From assembly GCA_039698035.1 (NCBI GenBank), contig JBDKSW010000007.1, positions 124,001 to 188,000 of the forward strand: a DNA stretch of 64,000 nt, given 5' to 3'. The DNA comes from JAJFUI01 sp039698035. Lineage in GTDB: Bacteria > Planctomycetota > Planctomycetia > Pirellulales > Thermoguttaceae. Position numbers and translations under genes: made by a program. This document shows positions 60,667-64,000 of the stretch, in pieces. Numbering within the stretch: position 1 is the stretch's first letter; the number at the start of each line of letters is the position of its first letter. The notes beneath the pieces are model-generated. The model saw nothing but the letters and a program-made list of their open reading frames with translations, did no database searches and had not been told where the DNA came from.

Positions 60667-63600
60667 TCACGAGCAGCCCATGCTATTGCCGCAGTTGTGG
60701 CAGAGGTAGCAGTTGCCATTGCGGACCGTGATGGCGCCACAGTTGTCGCAACTGGGGGCGTCGGTCTGAAACGAGGCGAACTGTTCGCTGCGGGTGGCAA
60801 ACGAGAGGCCCGGCTCGGCGACGGCCGTTCTTGCCGCATTGCTGGTGGCGGCCTTCACGACGGCCGTGCTGGGCACACCGAAAGCAGCGTTGGGCAGTCC
60901 CGTGGCGCCCTTCGGGGCGGCGGATATCACGGTCGTGGCGGGCAAGCCAGTCGCGGCGCCCATGGGCGCGGCAACGCTCTTCTTGGCATGGCCGTTGCCG
61001 TTCGCGGATTGGGGCTTGTTGGCCGATCCGTTGGCGCCGTTTGGCCCGCCAACCGTCGTGGCGGCGGGCTGAGGATGCGGTTCGGCATCGCCAGGCCCGG
61101 CAGATTCGCTCGGCGCGGGCGGCAACAGCTTGCTGGCCTCGCGGAAGCCGGGCAGGAACGTGATGCCCAGCCAGCGGAAGATGTAGTCGACAAGACTCTT
61201 GGCGATGCGGATGTCGGGGTTCTTTGTGTTGCCCCAGGGCTCGAACCGCGTGTGAGAGAACTTGTTGACGTAGACCTCAAGCGGAACGCCGTACTGGAGG
61301 CTCATCGAGACGGCCGTGCCGAAGCAATCCATCAGACCGCCGATCGTGCTGCCTTCCTTGGCCATCGTGATGAACAGCTCGCCGGGGCGGCCGTCGGGAT
61401 AGAGGCCGACGGTGATATAGCCCTCGTGGCCCGAGATATTGAACTTGTGGGTGATCGAAGCCCGCGTGTCGGGCAGCCGCTCGCGTCGCGGGGCGGCCAA
61501 CACCTTTTCGGCCGCTTTGTCGGCCTTCTGCTTGGTCGAGAGCGGCTGAATTTCCTTCGAGCCGTCGCGGTAAATGGCCAGGGCCTTGATGCCCAGCCGC
61601 CAGCCTTCCATATAGGCGTCGGCGACGTCCTCGGGGGTGCTGTCCTTCGGCATGTTGACCGTTTTCGAGATGGCGCCCGAGATAAACGGCTGCGCGGCGG
61701 CCATCATCTGGATGTGGGCACGCCACGAGATCGACCGGCGGCCATTCCGCGGCGGGAAGGCGCAGTCGAACACGGGCAGGTGCTCGGGCTTCAGGCCCGG
61801 CGCCCCCTCGATCGTGTCCTGCTGGTCGATATGCGCGATGATGGCCTCGATCTGCGGCTCGTCGTAGCCAAGCGTGCGGAGGCCGAACGGCACGGACTGG
61901 TTGACGATCTTCAGCGTGCCGCCGCCGGCCAATTGCTTGTATTTCACCAGCGCGATGTCGGGCTCGATGCCCGTCGTGTCGCAATCCATCATGAAGCTGA
62001 TCGTGCCGGTCGGGGCGAGCACGGTCGCCTGGGCGTTGCGGAAGCCGTGCCGCCGGCCGTGCGTCAGAACCTTGTCCCAGAGGATGCGCGCGGCGTCTTG
62101 GAGATACTTGGGGCAGTGCTTGATCTGATCGACCTTCTCCCAGTGCATCTCCATGACGTGGAGCATCGGCTCGCGGTTCTTATCGTAATCCTCGAACGGC
62201 CCAACGACGGCGGCCAGCTCGCTGCTCGCAAGATAGGCCGCTCCGTGCAGTAACGCGGTGATCACGCCGCAAAGTCCGCGGGCTTCGTCGGAGTCGTACG
62301 GCAGACCGGCCGTCATGATGAGGCTGCCCAGGTTCGAGTAGCCGAGACCGATCGGGCGGAACCGATGGCTGTTGGCCGCGATCCGCTTGGTCGGATAGCT
62401 GCCGTGGTCGACCAGAATTTCCTGGGCGATGAACATCAGCCGGCAGGCCGATTGGAATCGCTCGGCGTCGAACGTGCCGTCCTCGCGGCGGAACTTCATC
62501 AGGTTGATGCTCGCCAGATTGCAGGCCGAGTCATCGACGAACATATACTCGCTGCACGGGTTGCTGGCGTTGATGCGGCCAGAGTTCGGACATGTGTGCC
62601 AGCGGTTGATCGTCGTATCGTACTGCACGCCTGGATCGCCGCAGCTCCAGGTCGAGGCCGAAATGCGGTTGAACATCTCGCGAGCCGAATAGCTGGGGCC
62701 AGCCACCTCGGGCTTGGTAACCCAGTGGGTTGTCCACGGCCGATCGGTCTCGACGCACCGCATGAAATCGTCGCTCAGGCGGACCGACAGGTTGGCGTTC
62801 TGGAACAGGACGGTGTCGTAGGCCTCTTGCGGATCATAGCCCTGCTCGACCAGCGTGCGGACCTTTTTCTCCTCGCGATTTTTGCACTCGACGAACTCCA
62901 TGACGTCGGGGTGCCAGTCCTTGATCGACTGCATCTTGGCCGCACGGCGGGTCTTGCCGCCCGACTTCACGACGGCTGCGATCTGGTCGTAGACACGCAT
63001 GAAGGAGAGCGGGCCGGACGGACGGCCGCCGCCCGAAAGCTTCTCGCGCTGCGATCGCAGCGTGGAAATGTCGGTGCCCGTGCCCGACCCAAACTTGAAG
63101 AGCATGGCCTCGCTGCGGGCCAACTCCATGATGTCTTCCATGTTGTCGGCCACGCTCTGAATGAAGCAGGCCGAGGCTTGCGGATATTCGTAGGGGTTTT
63201 GGGGCTGGATGGCCGCGTTCTGCGCAGCATCCCAGTGCCAGTTGCACATCGCGCCCTTGATGCCGTACTGATGGAACAGTCCGACGTTGAACCAGACAGG
63301 CGAGTTGAACGATGCGTGCTGATGGAGGAGCAACCAGCAGAGCTCGCGGTAGAATCGCTCGCCGTCGGCCTTGGTGGCGAAGTAGCCGTCGGCGGCGCCC
63401 CAGTCGGCGATGGTCCGGGCAACGCGGTGGACGAGTTGGCGGACGCCCTTCTCGCGTTCACCCGTGCCAACCTCGCCGTAGAAATACTTGGCCGCCACGA
63501 CGTTCGTGGCCAATTGGCTCCAGGAAGTGGGAACCTCGCAGTCGTTCTGCTCGAAGACGACGCCGCCCCCGTCGGATTTGATTGCGGCCGCACGCCGGTC

Positions 63601-63750
63601 CCATTCGACCGTGGTGAACGGGTCCGTGCGATCGTCGGGACAGAAGACCAATGGAATGCTAAGTCCCTGGGTCACATGGCTCGCCGCCTTAACAGGCTGG
63701 GAGTCGGCCGCCATCAGCGCAGCATGGGCCTTTTGTTCGAGCTTCTCCAT
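60667..63750 (-). CDS. nrdJ: Adenosylcobalamin-dependent class II ribonucleotide reductase
   Basis: 1027 residues from ATG 63748-63750 with AAGGAACC upstream. It reduces ribonucleotides with a cobalamin-generated thiyl radical and needs no oxygen. Core motifs: substrate-binding FNSPVWFNVG, ASACF (redox cysteine), NPCSEYMF with the radical Cys/Glu region, and APTGTISFMMDCDTTGIEPD. After about residue 905 an Ala/Gly/Pro/Asn-rich linker of about 90 residues leads to a C-terminal cysteine cluster (CDNCG and CYLCHNCG) as in large NrdJ proteins. No ATP-cone is apparent. Promoter and NrdR-like boxes lie upstream at 63796-63843. Confidence 0.95.
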   Translation of the reverse strand: MEKLEQKAHAALMAADSQPVKAASHVTQGLSIPLVFCPDDRTDPFTTVEWDRRAAAIKSDGGGVVFEQNDCEVPTSWSQLATNVVAAKYFYGEVGTGEREKGVRQLVHRVARTIADWGAADGYFATKADGERFYRELCWLLLHQHASFNSPVWFNVGLFHQYGIKGAMCNWHWDAAQNAAIQPQNPYEYPQASACFIQSVADNMEDIMELARSEAMLFKFGSGTGTDISTLRSQREKLSGGGRPSGPLSFMRVYDQIAAVVKSGGKTRRAAKMQSIKDWHPDVMEFVECKNREEKKVRTLVEQGYDPQEAYDTVLFQNANLSVRLSDDFMRCVETDRPWTTHWVTKPEVAGPSYSAREMFNRISASTWSCGDPGVQYDTTINRWHTCPNSGRINASNPCSEYMFVDDSACNLASINLMKFRREDGTFDAERFQSACRLMFIAQEILVDHGSYPTKRIAANSHRFRPIGLGYSNLGSLIMTAGLPYDSDEARGLCGVITALLHGAAYLASSELAAVVGPFEDYDKNREPMLHVMEMHWEKVDQIKHCPKYLQDAARILWDKVLTHGRRHGFRNAQATVLAPTGTISFMMDCDTTGIEPDIALVKYKQLAGGGTLKIVNQSVPFGLRTLGYDEPQIEAIIAHIDQQDTIEGAPGLKPEHLPVFDCAFPPRNGRRSISWRAHIQMMAAAQPFISGAISKTVNMPKDSTPEDVADAYMEGWRLGIKALAIYRDGSKEIQPLSTKQKADKAAEKVLAAPRRERLPDTRASITHKFNISGHEGYITVGLYPDGRPGELFITMAKEGSTIGGLMDCFGTAVSMSLQYGVPLEVYVNKFSHTRFEPWGNTKNPDIRIAKSLVDYIFRWLGITFLPGFREASKLLPPAPSESAGPGDAEPHPQPAATTVGGPNGANGSANKPQSANGNGHAKKSVAAPMGAATGLPATTVISAAPKGATGLPNAAFGVPSTAVVKAATSNAARTAVAEPGLSFATRSEQFASFQTDAPSCDNCGAITVRNGNCYLCHNCGNSMGCS

Positions 63751-63795
63751 GACGAGGTTCCTTATTCCATTAGGCGGCTATACCGGGCATCCATC

Positions 63796-63811
63796 CCACT
63801 ATATATTGTAT
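63796..63811. promoter_or_regulatory. NrdR-box-like operator 1
   Basis: The core CTATATATTG matches all ten positions of the NrdR box core (C-W-A-T-A-T-A-T-W-G); three of the six outer positions agree with the aca...tgt consensus. It covers the nrdJ -10. Confidence 0.55.
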
Positions 63812-63833
63812 GGTGCAGCTCAAGCGAATACAA
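63805..63833 (-). promoter_or_regulatory. Sigma70-type promoter for nrdJ
   Basis: On the minus strand TTGTAT (complement of 63828-63833), 17-base spacer, TACAAT (complement of 63805-63810). The leader to the ATG is about 48 bases. Confidence 0.55.
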
Positions 63834-63843
63834 CATACAGTCG
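63828..63843. promoter_or_regulatory. NrdR-box-like operator 2
   Basis: Weaker box (about 11 of 16 positions) whose core C lies exactly 32 bp from that of box 1, about three helical turns, the usual tandem spacing. It covers the nrdJ -35. Confidence 0.4.
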
Positions 63844-63846
63844 AGA

Positions 63847-63939
63847 ATGGACAAGTTTAACGATTTCTCGGAAGAGGTCAACCAGTCCGAGAAAAGTCGT
63901 CTTAAGGCCGTGCTGGAAGCAGGGTTGCGCGCGATCTAG
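63847..63939 (+). CDS. Possible 30-residue small protein
   Basis: ATG 63847 to TAG 63937-63939, encoding a charged, amphipathic helix-like peptide (MDKFNDFSEEVNQSEKSRLK...). It is divergent from nrdJ. There is only a weak GAG before the ATG. It could be a real leader or small protein, or chance. Confidence 0.2.
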   Translation: MDKFNDFSEEVNQSEKSRLKAVLEAGLRAI

Positions 63940-64000
63940 CCCTTCGGCGGTATTGCCGGAGCGGGCTGGCAGAAAGTTCAAAATGCCTTATTTTCCCGTG

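Overview
The window reads as a GC-rich planctomycete chromosome fragment, probably Pirellulales-like; the order is inferred and no rRNA is present to confirm it. Pointers are a DUF1559 protein, a secreted protein with the LEPLEDRQLLS amino-terminal motif, FHA and Hanks-kinase proteins with planctomycete-style architectures, a giant tandem UvrA (chlamydial UvrA is also a tandem fusion, so this may be a PVC-group trait), a MetX-MetW fusion and an ExbB/ExbD cluster with a toroid-domain protein. No rRNA, tRNA, CRISPR array or complete insertion sequence was found. All identifications come from reading motifs and architecture; no database search was run.

Layout. 1-8.9 kb: a truncated DksA-type gene, an FHA/coiled-coil membrane protein, a TIM-barrel isomerase, queuosine precursor genes (queF divergent from queC-queE; no queD here), rmlD overlapping a pteridine-reductase-like SDR, and a sulfotransferase. 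9-14.4 kb: a membrane Ser/Thr kinase, an AraC regulator divergent from a second TIM-barrel isomerase, and a secreted PmoA/DUF6807 protein. 14.8-23.4 kb: a seven-gene operon (ExbB, ExbD, ExbD, membrane protein, TonB-like anchored alpha/alpha-toroid protein, TPR protein, VWA protein) that looks like one envelope machine. 23.5-31.1 kb: a multipass membrane protein, an unusual DUF1559 protein, a CHASE-HD-GYP c-di-GMP phosphodiesterase and a four-repeat secreted protein with a HELGH motif. 31.1-41.7 kb: metY-metXW divergent from a phosphoketolase, a TPR protein, a secreted HExxH protein and an M50 protease.

41.7-51.5 kb: a 2375-residue protein carrying two complete UvrA copies plus an unassigned C-terminal region of about 330 residues, divergent from a GAPDH gene whose promoter spacer contains a G7 tract, then a secreted FG-GAP protein. 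52.0-59.2 kb: hdrC-hdrB-hdrA-mvhD-mvhG-mvhA, a complete group-3c-type [NiFe]-hydrogenase/heterodisulfide-reductase-like electron-bifurcating module. It is interrupted between hdrA and mvhD by a small four-helix-bundle gene bracketed by a perfect 32-bp inverted repeat built of 7-bp units. 59.2-64 kb: a secreted SGNH hydrolase and a class II (B12) ribonucleotide reductase with a promoter overlapped by two NrdR-like boxes 32 bp apart.

Together the genes suggest an organism able to live anaerobically or microaerobically: H2-linked ferredoxin metabolism, oxygen-independent nucleotide reduction and acetyl-phosphate production by phosphoketolase, with much envelope and secreted machinery. The most unusual items are the inverted-repeat-flanked four-helix-bundle unit inside the hydrogenase operon, the ExbBD-toroid-VWA operon and the tandem UvrA with its extra C-terminal region.
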